A stretch of DNA of 64,000 nt from Porodaedalea pini (Eukaryota > Basidiomycota > Agaricomycetes > Hymenochaetales > Hymenochaetaceae). The notes under the pieces are model-generated. The model worked only from the letters and a program-made list of their open reading frames with translations, was not told the DNA's origin and searched no databases. The position numbers and the translations under genes were made by a program. The stretch's first letter is position 1; each line of letters begins with the position of its first letter. This document shows positions 1-11,961 of this stretch, piece by piece. Location: positions 1 through 64,000 of the forward strand of contig NBAY01000087.1 in NCBI GenBank assembly GCA_002794775.1, written 5' to 3'.

Positions 1-1918
1 CCGAATTCGACTTGCCATTGGGTTCTGGTAAAAGAGCGCCATGAGATTCTCATCCGTGTTCCCGTCAAGGTGGTGTAGCTTGTTGCGCTTGTCGAGCATG
101 TTCGCGATTGCATTCGGCGGCGGCGTATTCGTGATCGCACTCGATATGATGTTCACCATGTATCGTGGGTCCTTGTTCTAGAATTAGACTGCGTCAGAAC
201 TCTATCCTCGTTGAGCATCGAATGCACACATACCTGCGGAATTCCCAACGACGCCTTCGAAAAAAAGCGACCGACAGCCGCGAGGTGGACGTCCCCACTG
301 AGGATCGTCACCCGCACCTGCTTCTTCTGCGCAAACCGCTGCAGACGCTTCACAAACTCGTTCCGCTCCGCCTTGTGCGGGTGCGCACACCAATGGTCGT
401 TGAGGTCGTCGAGTAGCTCCGCCGAGCCGTCGAACTTGTTGAAGAACCCTCCGGCGATCCCGAATAGCTTATTGAGCCACCGAATGAGCGTGACGGTATG
501 CGTGCTGAGTAGGTTCTCGAGCCAGACAAGGCGCGGGTACGCGATCGGCACGCCGAGGAGCAGGATCACATGGTTCGTCTGCCCGAGCACGACCTCTTTG
601 TCGAGTCGGGAGAACATCGCATCATACGTCGAATCGAAGCAAACGCGCTCCAGTGTGCGGTCAACGCGACCGTCAAGACCAAAGAAAACGACGCGCTTTC
701 CGAGGGTCGTACAAATAGAGCGCGAATACTCCTGAATGTATGATCCCTTCTCCGTGCCGACCACCCACGACGGGTCTTCCTTTGCCTCGCCTTTCGGGGG
801 AGTGTGGTGCTGAAAAAGCATGTAATATTTCCATGCGACACTCCCGATCCCGAGAAAAATTGGCGCTCTCATCCATTTGTCCGGGTACGAACCAAACCCA
901 TCCTTTTATAAACATCACATATTCATTTCTATTCCAGAAGGAAGAGCGGGAAATTCTTACGATGATGTCATGATCGTCGAAAATTTGTAATGCTGCATAT
1001 ATGCGAGTAAGACATACTATAGATCAGTCTACTGCGAGACTCACAAGGGATGGACGCAGCAGCTTCGCAGAATGGTTCTGCACTGTACCAGCTACTATAA
1101 TTCTTGAAGTACCTTGATTGCTTGTTAATATCGATCATGCAGTCAGGAGCTTGTAACTCACCACTCGTCCAGGTCCGCTTCAAGCTGAGGAGTCATGGTC
1201 ATTTTCGCCCTTTCTCTGGGAGATAAACTGGTTGACCAGCCCTTCAAGGGGCCTTCCGTCCGCACTGCGTCTGAGTAAACCTGTATTCTTTCCTTAGTGT
1301 ACGAATGGAGTCTATCGTTCTTTGTGCAACCTACCTGGTCCCCGCCACCGATCATTACATGCAAGGGCTGTTCAGCGTGAACTGAAGATAAATATCATTC
1401 TGTAAGACTCGAATATCGAGCAAGAGTAACTCCACTCACTTCGCATGACGTCCTTCCATAGCACAGGCCCAGCGAACGTCCCAGCTTTGATGCCAAGTGA
1501 GAACCCGTTGCATGAATGGAACAGCATGCGCATCGTCTCTTCCTTTGCAGGCACCCAAAATACATGTTCCTTCCCATTTCTCTGTGCAGACAGCTTGATC
1601 GCGTACGCAACTCGAAGATCGTCGTCGGTGAGTGGCACAGCGATGTTGAAGCGCCAAAACGAGTGTTCCTTCTCTGAGAGTAGCTTGGTGGCGGGAGGCG
1701 CTTCGTCAAGTGCAGGCCGTATATTCAGTATAGGAACTTCCGAACCACGCAGAACAACCAGGATGGTACCGTTCCATACCGACGACGAGTGGTCGATGTA
1801 TGTATACCTAGAGATGTGGCGAGAGAGTCAGCCGCATGAGTCCTTCGGGTATGTTGAGATCTCACCTCAGTAATGGACCGCAGAGAATCGATTTCTGTGA
1901 GCTCTGAGTGTCAGCCAT
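1..1918 (-). CDS. PhoD-like phosphatase, 3' end beyond the window
   Basis: Predicted metal-dependent phosphatase/phosphodiesterase of the fungal PhoD-related family. Eight exons can be spliced on the minus strand: 1918-1866, 1807-1440, 1381-1335, 1280-1162, 1112-1045, 992-961, 902-234, 177-1. They give 511 residues without a stop, and introns are 49-58 bp. Metal-site motifs fall in family order: VMIGGGDQ (about residue 150), IFDDHDIIDGFGSYPD (about 225), and ILSGDVH in the long exon. The start is the ATG at 1918 (MADTQSSQKS), followed by an intron. Downstream of GDVH the last exon reads DPRYMVNIISSAI, as in fungal PhoD proteins. One acceptor (AAAAG at 905-903) is weak, but it is required to join DDHDII to DGFGSYPD. 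No signal peptide is seen, so the protein may be cytosolic. Family call is strong; substrate unknown. Confidence 0.88.
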
Positions 1919-2669
1919 GGTGGTTTCAGATGAAACAGAGAGATATTATTTGGTCCATTATAGTGCAATGCCAGCCCCGTACTCAACACCGAGTTCGGTG
2001 ACGAGGACAAGCCGGCCAAGCGATGTCGATCACCATTCGTCTCGGAAGCTCCGTTATTAGCCCTCTATTTCCGACTCCCTCTGACGACCAAGACTCTGTA
2101 TGCAGCTACCACGACAAGTACACGACAAGTAAAACAAGTGCGGCGTGCGTGTTTACAGCTCAAACTTTCGGTACGGATGAAGAGGTGACATTCCGCCGCA
2201 ATCATAGCACAAAGAAAAGATTGGCACCGGGGAGATTGACCGCAAGAGCAAGAAGTGCCTACTGAGCGACTTGCACACACGCACCTGTAAGGCAGTACCC
2301 ACCTCCACTTGCAAAAAAAAAACACAAACCTGTATGTTTCTCAGTCCACAGTTTATTTGACCGGCTGACTTCTGTAAGCAGAGAGACCCGTTTGTTGAGC
2401 ACACAGAAAAAGTCGAGAGGAAATGTAGTGAATGCCAGAATAGGGAAAGGTTATATCCGCAAGCAGGAGAAGACGCTGGTACGACATTATAAAGAATCAA
2501 TAAAAACATTGATCGAGATTTAACTTTAGACATGTGCATGAAGGGCACAGGCCACTAGCTCAGTCCATTCTATCTGATTGTCCGAGGTGACAATTGCAAT
2601 GCTCGATCCATTGCATTAAGGCGAACCAAAAGGAGGAAATACGGAACTAACGATGGATACTGTGAAGAG
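1919..2669. other. Intergenic, no gene seen
   Basis: Separates the 5' end of the PhoD-like gene from the 3' end of the next minus-strand gene. It should contain the phosphatase promoter. Short ORFs on both strands have no recognisable family or splice pattern. Confidence 0.5.
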
Positions 2670-3452
2670 CTAAAGGCTAATCAACCCCACGAAAAGAGCA
2701 GGAAAAGTCAGGCCCAATGCGATAATAGCGTTCCTCGAAGCGCTCGAAGCGCTCGCCAAGGAATTGCTGGCGGAAGGCAGCGCGGCCGGGGCAGTGGTCG
2801 ATCTAGTTGAGAATGTTGTCGCGCTCAACCCCGAAGACACCGAGATACTCGCAGAAAGCGTCGAAATCGGATTCGACAAGCTAATTCCTGTCGTGTCAGT
2901 GATCGTAACTTGCGACGTCGGGGAGCTCGTCGAGTTCAACGCACTTGCCGCGGACCCGGCGAGGATAGGGACTCCAGTAAAGCTGACCAAGCCCGATACC
3001 GTGAGCGTCGATGTGGACGAAGGTTCAATGAACGTCTCAGTACAGGCCGCCTGGCCGATCGACATGCCGCATTGGTTCTCGAGGCGGAGTGAGATGCCTG
3101 AAGTCTCTATGACAGCAACCTCAGAGATGTGCGTCGCGTCCTCAACCAAAGTCACTGCGAATTTATGAGATCCGGATATAAGACAAAACGGACAACCAGC
3201 TACGCACTCGTGAAAGGAATGGAGAAAGTGTCGAACGTCCCATCGAGCAGGAAAGTCGTCCCTTCCGATCCCGTGCCTATCGCCTCACCGCGCAGCCCGT
3301 CCTCTTCGAAGCCCACCGGGAATAATGAAACGGTAGATTCCTGTGCTCGCGCAGCTGTAGAACAGAACATCAGTTGGCATCCGATTGCAATCTCGGCTTG
3401 CATTAGACTCACTATTCGCAACAGCAAGTGCAAGTAAAGTCAATGCAAGCAT
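2670..3452 (-). CDS. Secreted Ser/Thr-rich, possibly GPI-anchored protein (paralogue A)
   Basis: Three exons, 3452-3413, 3354-3208 and 3154-2670, give 223 residues; introns are 58 and 53 bp. The N-terminus MLALTLLALAVANTARAQ is a classical signal peptide with a likely cut after ARA. A conserved module follows: LFPVGF, GEAIGTGSEGTTFLLDG, SIPFT, TLVEDATHI. Next comes a stretch rich in Ser, Thr and Ala, and a C-terminal hydrophobic tail (IIALGLTFPALFVGLISL) typical of GPI-anchored fungal surface proteins. The gene at 34128-34959 has the same module, tail and intron positions and phases. Function unknown; inferred location is the cell surface or wall. An upstream in-frame ATG at 3518 would bury the signal peptide, so I chose 3452. 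Confidence 0.72.
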
Positions 3453-4377
3453 GTCGAAGGCAACGTCGAGCTCGATGCACAAGTCTGTGAGTGACAGTGG
3501 TTCGTCAATGGGTGTCAAGGACGCGACAGTGTTTGTGCCGTGCCAAAATTTATATGACTGTCAGGCTGGCCAGCGCCCATCAATGGCGAGATGTTCGTAA
3601 TTAATCCTATCAGGACCATGATCTAGGCCCTTGTACCTTGCTCATCGAGATGATCGCCTAGAAAAATATACAACTTCCAGCACATCTCTCGCTCTACATC
3701 TCTCGCTCTACAGCACGAACAAGTACATAAGTCGGTTTCAGGGGAGAATGTGAGAAAATGCTCTTTCTTCCCTCCGAAAATGGTTCACCTTGGCAGATCG
3801 ACTACCATCCAGTTCTTGCTATGTGGTTGAGCCTACCTTATACGCAGCCATAAGCGGAAGACAGACTAGTACGCACTTGTACTTTTCTGGCACATGAATA
3901 CTTCATACAGGCACCTCCATGACAAAAAAGCACGGACGAGGGTAATAGCCGAGACGTTCAAACAGTTTCCGATTGATGCGCACTGTTTGAATCTCATCCG
4001 ATGCCAAGCTGCGACAATGGTGCCGGCAGTAATCAGATAGGCATCCTGTAGCTCTTGTGACACTAGTACTGGCAGCAGACTCAGACAGAGAACCCGAGCA
4101 GAGCCTGATATATAGCCTCGTGATTAAGCTTTCCGGGATAGAAGTCGCCAACAGGAAAAACAGGACCCTCGACCATCGATGTCGATGAGATAATGGCGAA
4201 AGATGACTCCAGCGTGGGGAAAGAAGTGCTGTTTCTCAGTCTACAGAGCGGCAATTGCGTTATTTGGCCCAAACTCCCACTGTCTTCGACTAGGGCTGAC
4301 GATCAGAAGGATGAGAAAAGCCGCGTCAAGCGAAAGGGCATGCACGACGAGAAAGTGAGACAGCGATGTTGACCTAT
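3453..4377. other. Intergenic with possible exon fragments
   Basis: No confident gene. Minus-strand open stretches at 3903-4151 and 4081-4272 (the latter containing EGPVFPVGDFYPGKLNHEA) read somewhat protein-like. They could be exons downstream of the ORF at 4378-4773, but I could not splice them convincingly. Confidence 0.3.
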
Positions 4378-4773
4378 TCAATAGCCTACGGAAAGTTTAC
4401 GGTACGTCGTCGGATGGCCTCGTCCTTCCGTGCCTTCAAGTGATGACAGCGGCGACCAAATCTGTTCGATGTACGCGACGGGGAGCTCGATGGTGTAGTA
4501 GTCAATTTCGACAAAGTCGCAGCCCTTTTCGGGGAGAGGAGATGGGAGTCCGTAGCCTACAGCAGGTTGAACGGCGCGGATGGGGGCAGAATACTCGATA
4601 AGCTTTTCGAACGTCGACTGGGTGCAAAGGTTACCAGGGACGAAGTTTGTGACCGAAGTGGTAAAATAAAGCGTAAGTACTGCAATATGATCGTGTTTTT
4701 GGCACAGGTTTCGCGTATGCGATGATGGGCGTAGCAAGCAAAGAGCAGCGGGAGTCGAGCCAGAATTACGCAC
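4378..4773 (-). CDS. Unidentified ORF, probably one exon of a gene or remnant
   Basis: A 131-residue open frame on the minus strand. I do not recognise the family. The central part (KLIEYSAPIRAVQPAVGYG, then LPEKGCDFVEIDYYTIELP) has the composition of a folded enzyme domain rather than a chance ORF. The first residues look non-coding, so the true exon probably begins further in. No signal peptide or membrane segment. It lies between host genes and the AT-rich edge of a DNA transposon and may be a truncated gene. Confidence 0.35.
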   Translation of the reverse strand: MRNSGSTPAALCLLRPSSHTRNLCQKHDHIAVLTLYFTTSVTNFVPGNLCTQSTFEKLIEYSAPIRAVQPAVGYGLPSPLPEKGCDFVEIDYYTIELPVAYIEQIWSPLSSLEGTEGRGHPTTYRKLSVGY

Positions 4774-4829
4774 TTTTGCAGTCTATTATCTCAGAGATGC
4801 ACAGCTAAAAATGTCTCGGAAAACTACTA

Positions 4830-5293
4830 GTGAGTAAGGCCTGGATTATGCATCAGTTTAGTTTGGAGACTTGGCGTCAGGAAAAAGTCTCGTTGCCTGT
4901 ATAGCCTTGTTGACCTTATAAGGTAATACAAGTCCTTTAGTAAGCTTATCAAGCATTTGTAGGGCTTTCGGTAGAATACAAGGTCGTTACAAGCTCTATG
5001 CTTTGATATAAGACAAATACAAGCTATACACGACATTAGATGTAGTTTATTAGTAGTTTAAAATAGCTGTAATGAAGCAAGAAGTAGGATTACAATATTG
5101 TATTGTAAGTAATGTATCAGTAAGCACCTGGTAATAGACTGGAAGTCTGTTCAACTACTTACTATTACACCAACTGCTTTTCAGTAATTATAGAAGCACG
5201 ATTTATGACTTATTTATGGTATACAATTCAGTACTGTTAATTTTAAAGAGTTGTATATGTACTACATAAAAGACTCAGTATTGTAATGCGATG
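4830..5293. other. AT-rich non-coding stretch
   Basis: Strongly AT-rich, with stops in all frames; lies just left of the palindrome at 5294. Probably decayed repeat sequence or the left flank of the Plavaka-type element. No gene seen. Confidence 0.4.
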
Positions 5294-5329
5294 ACTGACG
5301 GATTTTTGCTCGAGCAAGTATCCATCAGT
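5294..5329. repeat. 36-bp imperfect palindrome shared with the Copia LTRs
   Basis: An inverted repeat centred on CTCGAG, with arms ACTGACGGAT and ATCCATCAGT. Nearly the same palindrome, in the opposite sense, occurs near the start of both Copia LTRs (13226-13261 and 18530-18565). Sequence outside the palindrome is not shared. Confidence 0.6.
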
Positions 5330-5441
5330 CACAGACGCAGTCGCAGATCGTGACTGTTACTAAATGCACGTGATCTGTATTTTTCCTTATATGTATCAAA
5401 GCGCGTCGCGTTGTTGAGAATTAAACAGCAATTAATCTACA

Positions 5442-8400
5442 TTACAACTGCGCATAACCCTCATACTCTCCTTCTTCCTCATTGTCATCCTCTTCAACAT
5501 CATCTAGTTCACTGTGATCCTCCTCCTCCTTATCCTCCTCCATATCCTCCTCCTCCTCTGGTTTGCCTTCATCCAGTCCCACTTCACTTTCTCTCATTGA
5601 ACCGTCCTGCAGAAGTTGCGTGTTCAGGTCCCAAGTAATTTTGTGTCCAATCCCACCGCCGCGATACCGCATGAATATATCACGATCAACAAATCTTAGG
5701 TACAGTTAATTTATCAGTAATGAAGAGCAAGCAGTGAAAGAGTAGATACGCACATGTTCACGTAGTAATATAGAAAGTCTTCATCCATTTCTTCTGGTAA
5801 GCGAGTGAGGGAAGGGGGAAGGAAGTCCTGAGTGTGCCCATAAGAGAATGCAGGGATCAAGTGAGCAGTGCGGACAATGAGTTCTGGGTCAAGAAAACCG
5901 AAAGTGCTTAGCTCAGAATAATGAATGAATTGAAGACGAGGGAGTCATTTAGGTTGGAAACCATAAGAGCAGTCTGTCTGTACCCAGAACCAGCGAACCC
6001 AAGCAAAGTCCATTCATCTGTACTGCTGAGTAGATAGCCCAGAGCCAGCAAAAGCAATATCTGCATGAAAAAGTCCCACTATTCGTGCATAAGAATATGG
6101 ATGCTCCCGCTCAGAGTCTGGAGCGAGCACCATGATGTCTGCATGAGAGCTTGGATTTACAGAATCTTGCAACCTTCAAACGTCGTACGTGGTGTAGTTG
6201 ATTCGTAGGACCTTTTGTCGATAGCACTTGTCATTCTTGATGTGTAGTCCATCAATTTCAGCTGGAGTAAACCCTTTGTCTTCGCTTTTGGAGAGGATGC
6301 GTCCCAGAAGATGCGAACGAAGGTCTTCCATGAAGTTCTGGAGTGTTATATGCGTGTAAGCAAGACTCAATAGAATTAATATAGCCTTTTGGTGGCCAAA
6401 AGTACTTACCTGAAGAGCCGGATCACTTTCATTCTCGTCAAGCCACGACGAGAGGTAAAATGGAGACTTTTTCAAGGCTGACATATGATAGTGAGCATCT
6501 GGAGATGTTTTTGGGAGAGACTCAGAAATATCAGAAGAAAGCGAGGGGTTGTTCATGTTTTGAGGTCTATGCGATACTTGAATCCAAGCATGTATGTCGC
6601 ACAACTTGTGACCACGGCCTTCTAGTTTTGCAATATCCTTGGCAGTGTTCCTTTTGTTTGTCCTTCTGAACATGTGTTTGACTCGCTTGTGCTGCGCTTC
6701 ACCCTGGAATTACTGTCGTAAAATCAAATTTAATAGAACAAGTAAATAACTTACATTCTGTGTACTGAATGAATCAGTTGTCCCAAAATGCCGTATTGCC
6801 TCAACATAGCCACCTAGAGCATGGAATTTTAGAGTATTAATGTTGAGTGCCTTCTTATTTGCACTTATCTTTACTGAATTCTCGTCTGTCCTGTTTGAGC
6901 ATTTCTTGATCACAGCTGCTTGACGGTGGCCGTGAGCCACAATCTCTGTTGGTAATTCTCTAGTGTCATATACTGTGCATGTATGTTTCTTGAATACTCG
7001 AACTTGATGACCAAGAGCTGCAGTTGTTTCTTCGAGGAGCCACAAGGTAGTTTCTGAGTGTATTTGAAGTTTTGCGAGTGCATGCCAAGTAGCCAGAATA
7101 AATAAAAGATCAAGAATGATTCCGTTGTGCTTCCTCAGCATAAGGTCTTCAAATACCGGAAGAGAGCACTTCATAATATAAATAGAGTCATTTTTTTATA
7201 AGTTAGTTCAGTGTTTGATGTACCTGTAACATATCCTTGAAGTCTCGAGTGGCGAGCTTTCTCATAGCTGTGGTATTATCAGAGAAGCAATGAATTACAC
7301 TGTTACCAAAGGTAGGAACAGAGTGATATCTAGATGAACGATTAGTTTATTTGTTCATATGAGTTTATCTGCGTGAGGATATACATAGCCGTGTGGGTAT
7401 ATGCACACCTTTCATTGAGAATAGAAACGGAATCACCACCTTGTGCAACAAGTAAGTGCATCAAGTGTATGAAGATTGATTTCCATATGCCAAGCTCAAA
7501 CTCGTGCAGGAGGTCAGGGGCAAAAATTGTGTAGAAATTGAATCCATGGGCAGAAAGAGCCGAGAATGCACTCTGTGAAATGTCAGTCATGACAGTGAGG
7601 GGAAGTGAAAGACTGCGCTGAAAGTAAACTCACATTTATTGGTATGAGGGATCCATCCTTCAATTCATTCTTCACTTTCGCAGAATCGACTGCACTACCA
7701 AGCTCGAAGATCCATTTTCGAGCTGTCACGATTTTGTCCTGCCGCTTGGTGTCATCAATGTGGATATGTGCTCTTTGCTGTCTGTCGACCATTGTCCCAA
7801 GTTGATAGATGTATTTCCATGCTATTGAACACATGGGGCACGGAAATGACCCTAGGACTCTAAGGCAAGCTATAAGCATCCTATAGAGAAAGGTTAGGAT
7901 ATCCAGAGGCACTTGTTCTTGTCAATATAATATAACTTACCTTTCTGAATAATCCACTGAATAAATTACAATCCTTGGAAAGAAACACTGGATTACATTG
8001 TCCAGACACTGAAATAAAAATCCTGAGACGTATGCCTTCAGGAACTCAGGACCAAGGATGACAAGTGTCAAGACGGCTTGAAAGAGCTTGCGCTTGAGAT
8101 GTGTGAGCAGCTGGGATGAGGCGGTATGGTTGTATATGCTATTGTAAGCATCTTGAATAGAGGATGGAAGCTACTATAGATGTTAATAGCACAGAAAATA
8201 ACTTATGAACTACATAACTCACTGATGGGATGTATGCAAGGTAATGGCAAACAGGCTCTGTAGTTTTGCTGCGAGCATACTTTGACTGACCACCAAGATA
8301 CATGTATAAAGGCCATAAAGAAGCGCTCCCAAAGTTTGACAGATGTGTCGAATCTGAGTAGAGAATAATGGGTAATGGGTAATTCTCTATTCCGTCTTCC

Positions 8401-9603
8401 TTTGGGAGGTCTTGTATGTCTTCGTGCACTTCGAGCCAAGAGTCAGAGGAGTAAAGCTCACCATAAACGCGCTCCAGAGTGGAGTTCTGATTGGGTTTTC
8501 AATACTCTTTGTAAGGCAAATAATGGAAGGAAGGGGAATTGGGATCATTGAGCGCGTTGTGAATGACTTGCATTATTGGCCAGAAATGCACGCCTTGGAT
8601 CTTGAATTCTGGCGCTTCTGATTCACCTTTGGGTCATTTCTTCTGATCTTCAGCAGGTAGCTTGATTTTTACAGAGCCTTCTCGCCAGCCGTCAGCAGAG
8701 TTGTACATATCGGACTCTTCTTCAAAGCTGTCCAGAAGGTCATTTTCGCGTTTTGAGCTGTAGGTCCATAGATCGTCTCTGTTGAAATCAGGATGGAGGA
8801 GTACCAAATGGATAAGTTGATCCATCTCTTTGTTAGTCTTCTCCTTGACTTCGCAATTGGCCCAGGCTGTCAATAAATAATTTGTTGCATTTTTGAATGG
8901 AGCATAGATATTCTTAATCATAGATGGCAAGCATGGCTCCCCGCAGTTCTTCTCAGGAACAGAGAACTCAGGTGAGTCACAGAAGTCTTCAAGTTCAAGA
9001 CTGTCATCTGGGTCATCACTGGGTTTATCTGGATAGACTCAAAAGAGCCCATAGTCATTTGGGTGGGTTGTATGGGTTGTACGTCCAGGGACAAGCTGCC
9101 CATGAGGTGAAGAGGGAGGACGAAGGGTAGGAGGAGAAGGCTGCGGCTGCGGCTGCAGTTGCTGTGGTACATGGTCGAGGAGATGTGGAAAAGAGGTGGT
9201 TGGCAGTGTTGCAGAGCTTGAAGCTGTTGGTACATAGTCTCTGAAGCACTTCGGGAGCTTCTTCTTTCTTTGTGCTCCATCTGGGAGTTCTAGAGGCTCG
9301 TCGAATAGGGCGGACAGTGCCGTATCTTCCACTTCCATAGTAAAATCTTGTTCTTCAAGTGATAGCAGTGGTCGACCAATCTTATCTGAATATGTATTAT
9401 AAGATATTACAATCAAAAGCAGATCATGAGCGAATATACTTACCTTTGATCTCCTGTTTCTTCCTTGCCGTACTTGCAGCTTTGATGCATCATAGTGCAC
9501 TTGCTCCACCTTTCTTTTTCTTTTTGCATGAGTATTGATGATTCGGCAGGCCTCGTTTTATGCTGAATTCTTCACTACATTGTTTGCAGACCTGTTTAGA
9601 CAT
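5442..9603 (-). CDS. Plavaka-type transposase, multi-exon, with at least one nonsense codon
   Basis: Start ATG at 9603 opens with a zinc-finger-like segment (CKQCSEEFSIKRGLPNHQYSC) typical of the family N-terminus. Family blocks follow in order on the minus strand: a proline/glutamine-rich linker (9280-9050); KRENDLLDSFEEE and DGWREGSVKI (8930-8640); SDSTHLSNFGSASLWPLYMY (about 8370), a candidate first catalytic Asp; CPMC and DRQQRAH (7860-7770); PDLLHEFELGIWKS (about 7500); HALGGYVEAIRHFGTTDSFS (about 6800); HKRVKHMFRRTNKRN (about 6660); and the C-terminal RYRGGGIGHK plus a long acidic tail (5672-5442). The frame is broken into exons by short introns. An in-frame TGA at 8636-8634 sits where Arg fits. 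Otherwise the coding parts I checked are well kept, suggesting a fairly recent copy. Confidence 0.8.
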
Positions 9604-9815
9604 ATCCCAGAGATATCAGGCTTGAGTTTGAGTATGTTTGCATGCATGGAAGCTAGGTGTTGGATGAGACTCGGAGTGCTGCGTGTCAAAAGTCAGTATA
9701 TGTGCATCTAAGTCCCTCCACACATGATCGCAACTTCCTTTATGAAGGGAATGCGCATGCCACTCAATGGCATTCCCTCTCTCTCTGTTTGTCCCTTGCT
9801 TGGCCAGCATTCAAA
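9604..9815. promoter_or_regulatory. Divergent promoter region of the Plavaka-type element
   Basis: About 210 bp between the transposase ATG (minus, 9603) and the DUF6698-like ATG (plus, 9816). It must serve both genes. No clear TATA element picked out. Confidence 0.4.
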
Positions 9816-11540
9816 ATGCCTCAACGCACTTCAGAATGCAGCCAGCACCCTCAACGCCAGGCACCACCCGCCTCCCCAACTCCTGGCCGCTCTAATGTAC
9901 CAACTTCAGACACCGTGCGCAGTCCGTCGTCACCAAACACCGGCGATGATGACCAGCCTCTCAAGTGACGAAGGCTCATTACTGGGGACTTAGTGACTAA
10001 GAGAGGGCGAAACAAGGTGGTTCAGTGAGTGATATATTTTTATTGTGTTTTCTAATGATTTACTGCTGCAGCATGAGTAATTCAACCATGGGTTGACTCC
10101 TCCAACTCTCCCAGTTCATCAAGTGGGGTATCGACCTCTGGGTCAATATACCCATGGCCATCAACGTCAGAACAGCCGCAGAGATACTGGAGGTATACAA
10201 GACCATGGACGAATCTGATGAAGAGTACAATGAGGAGGAGAAGAGAGACACAGAGTCGGTTATGAAGAACTGGTGAGTAATAGCCTGGTTATATGCACAT
10301 TTATTCTACTAATGCCTACTATATTTTACAGTTCTAAGGACAAGGACATCTTGATCAGAGCGTATAAGGGCATTATGGCCCTCTTTTCGAAGTATAAGGA
10401 ATTCATTGACAATCTGAGTGATGATGATTCCAAAGAATTCTGGCGCCAGGTATGTATTCATTATTCCTCATTCAAGCAGAATTGACATTCCATCATATAT
10501 ACAGGTCAGTATAGCAGGTGAACAGGGATGGAACAACGACATGGTGAGCATCAAAAGCAAAGTGCACAAGTATGTGCTCGACGTTGGCATCCCTACACCA
10601 TCCATCAACAATGAAAGCAAAACCTGAAACGGTGTCAGTCATCTGCAACTCCTGCGGATGATTGTACCGATGTCAATAATCCACAAATATTGTGCGGGAG
10701 ACTCGTAGGTTCATTATATGCACTTTATTTTGTACTTATGTTCCTTTCTATTCTAGTTTTGACAACAATGTCAGAGGACAGAAATACAAGATTGATCATA
10801 AAAACTGTCCAGCCTTTCTTTATGATGTTGAGGCCTTCAATCCACAGGAACCAGACACAGGATTGCTTAGGGGTCATTTCCCTCTACGTGTGAGTTGGTT
10901 CTGTTACATTTGCCTTGCTCAGTTAATGGTTCACTAACACACCTTTTAAGATTCTGCGGCACATTTATACAGGTCCGTCCTCTGCAAAAGCAGAGCTGGG
11001 ACAGCGAAACAAGGCAACTCGAGCATGTAATGCAACCATCGTCGGGCAGACCCAGGTCACACCAGAGATGATCGCATATGCCTGCATTCATGTAAGTACT
11101 CTAGTCGTCAATTCTCTTATACTGTGCTAATATTATTCAGTCTCGGTTTTATATCTTGAAACTCAAAGTGTTTGGCAAAATCGACGAATACTTCAACATG
11201 AAGTCCTTCTACTACGACATCATCAAACTGCTCAGCAATAACAAGTCATGATGGGTAAAGGAAACCTTAGCCTGGTGGAATGAGTATATATATTTTCTTT
11301 CTCTTCTTTTGTTCATTTTACTCTTATTATTCTATTAGTCAAGTCTTTGGTCCTGCAAAAGATGAAGAGGAGGACAAAGATGATGAAGATGAGGACAGCG
11401 AAACATCATTCGCCAACATCCTGGCCCTCTGAGTGGCTCGCGAAGCTGACAAAGTGGTTCGCGCAGGCTCTCAAACCCAACTCGACTCTCAGTACGAGGA
11501 GAACATGTTTCCTGACCTTCCATGATTGCATGTAAGTCTT
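9816..11540 (+). pseudogene. DUF6698-like protein gene, decayed by TGA codons
   Basis: Matches from memory the basidiomycete DUF6698 family, a multi-copy family of unknown function. Order seen: a Pro/Ser-rich N-terminus (9816-9965); FIKWGIDLWVNIPMAINVRT (about 10110); a helical segment (10330-10450); HLQLLRMIVP (about 10640); CPAFLYDVEAFNPQEPDTG followed by LLRGHFPL (about 10820); RHIYTGPSSAKAE (about 10955); VTPEMIAYACIHSRF (about 11060); MKSFYYDIIKLL (about 11200); and WVKETLAWWNESQVFGPA (about 11255-11355). At least five in-frame stops (9966, 10094, 10625, 11249, 11430) are all TGA where Arg fits. Exons are split by introns of about 50-60 bp. The divergent arrangement suggests it is part of the transposon. 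Name moderately sure; decay clear. Confidence 0.62.
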
Positions 11541-11670
11541 ACATTTATTCACATGAGGATATCTGATGCATATGTCTTCGACACAGGCTTTCAATATTCC
11601 AAACGACGATGCACACAATGCTGAACTCGAAGCCTGGCTCTGCACCAACATATGCTCCTGGTATACATTT

Positions 11671-11850
11671 TTGACTCGTCGCTCTCAGTACTCGTCACTC
11701 TCAACACCTCGCTCTCAACACCTCACTCTCAATGCTTCGCTCTCAACACCTCACTCTCACCACTTCGCTCTCGACGCCTCGCTCTCGCCGCTTCACTCTC
11801 GACGTTTTGTTCTCAATGCCCTCACACTCAAGGTTTTGCCCTCAACGTAC
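11671..11850 (+). repeat. Minisatellite, 14-15 bp TCGCTCTCAACACC-like unit
   Basis: About a dozen degenerate copies of a 14-15 bp unit (forms of CTCACTCTCAACACCT, CTCGCTCTCGACGCCT). It lies directly downstream of the DUF6698-like coding remains. The apparent ORFs here are only translations of the repeat. Confidence 0.7.
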
Positions 11851-11961
11851 CCGCTTACTCTCCCACTTCTTGCTCAGCTCTCTCATCACAAGCTCAAGGC
11901 TCTGTTGATCACTCGCTCTCATCGCCATCCTTTCTCTCAGCTGCACATGTCTTTGCTGTAG

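Noticed and set aside
2023..2548. ORFs between the PhoD-like gene and paralogue A
   Set aside because: No conserved motifs or plausible splicing; treated as intergenic.
2764..3168. 134-residue plus-strand ORF opposite paralogue A
   Set aside because: Antisense shadow; the minus strand has the signal peptide and paralogue support.
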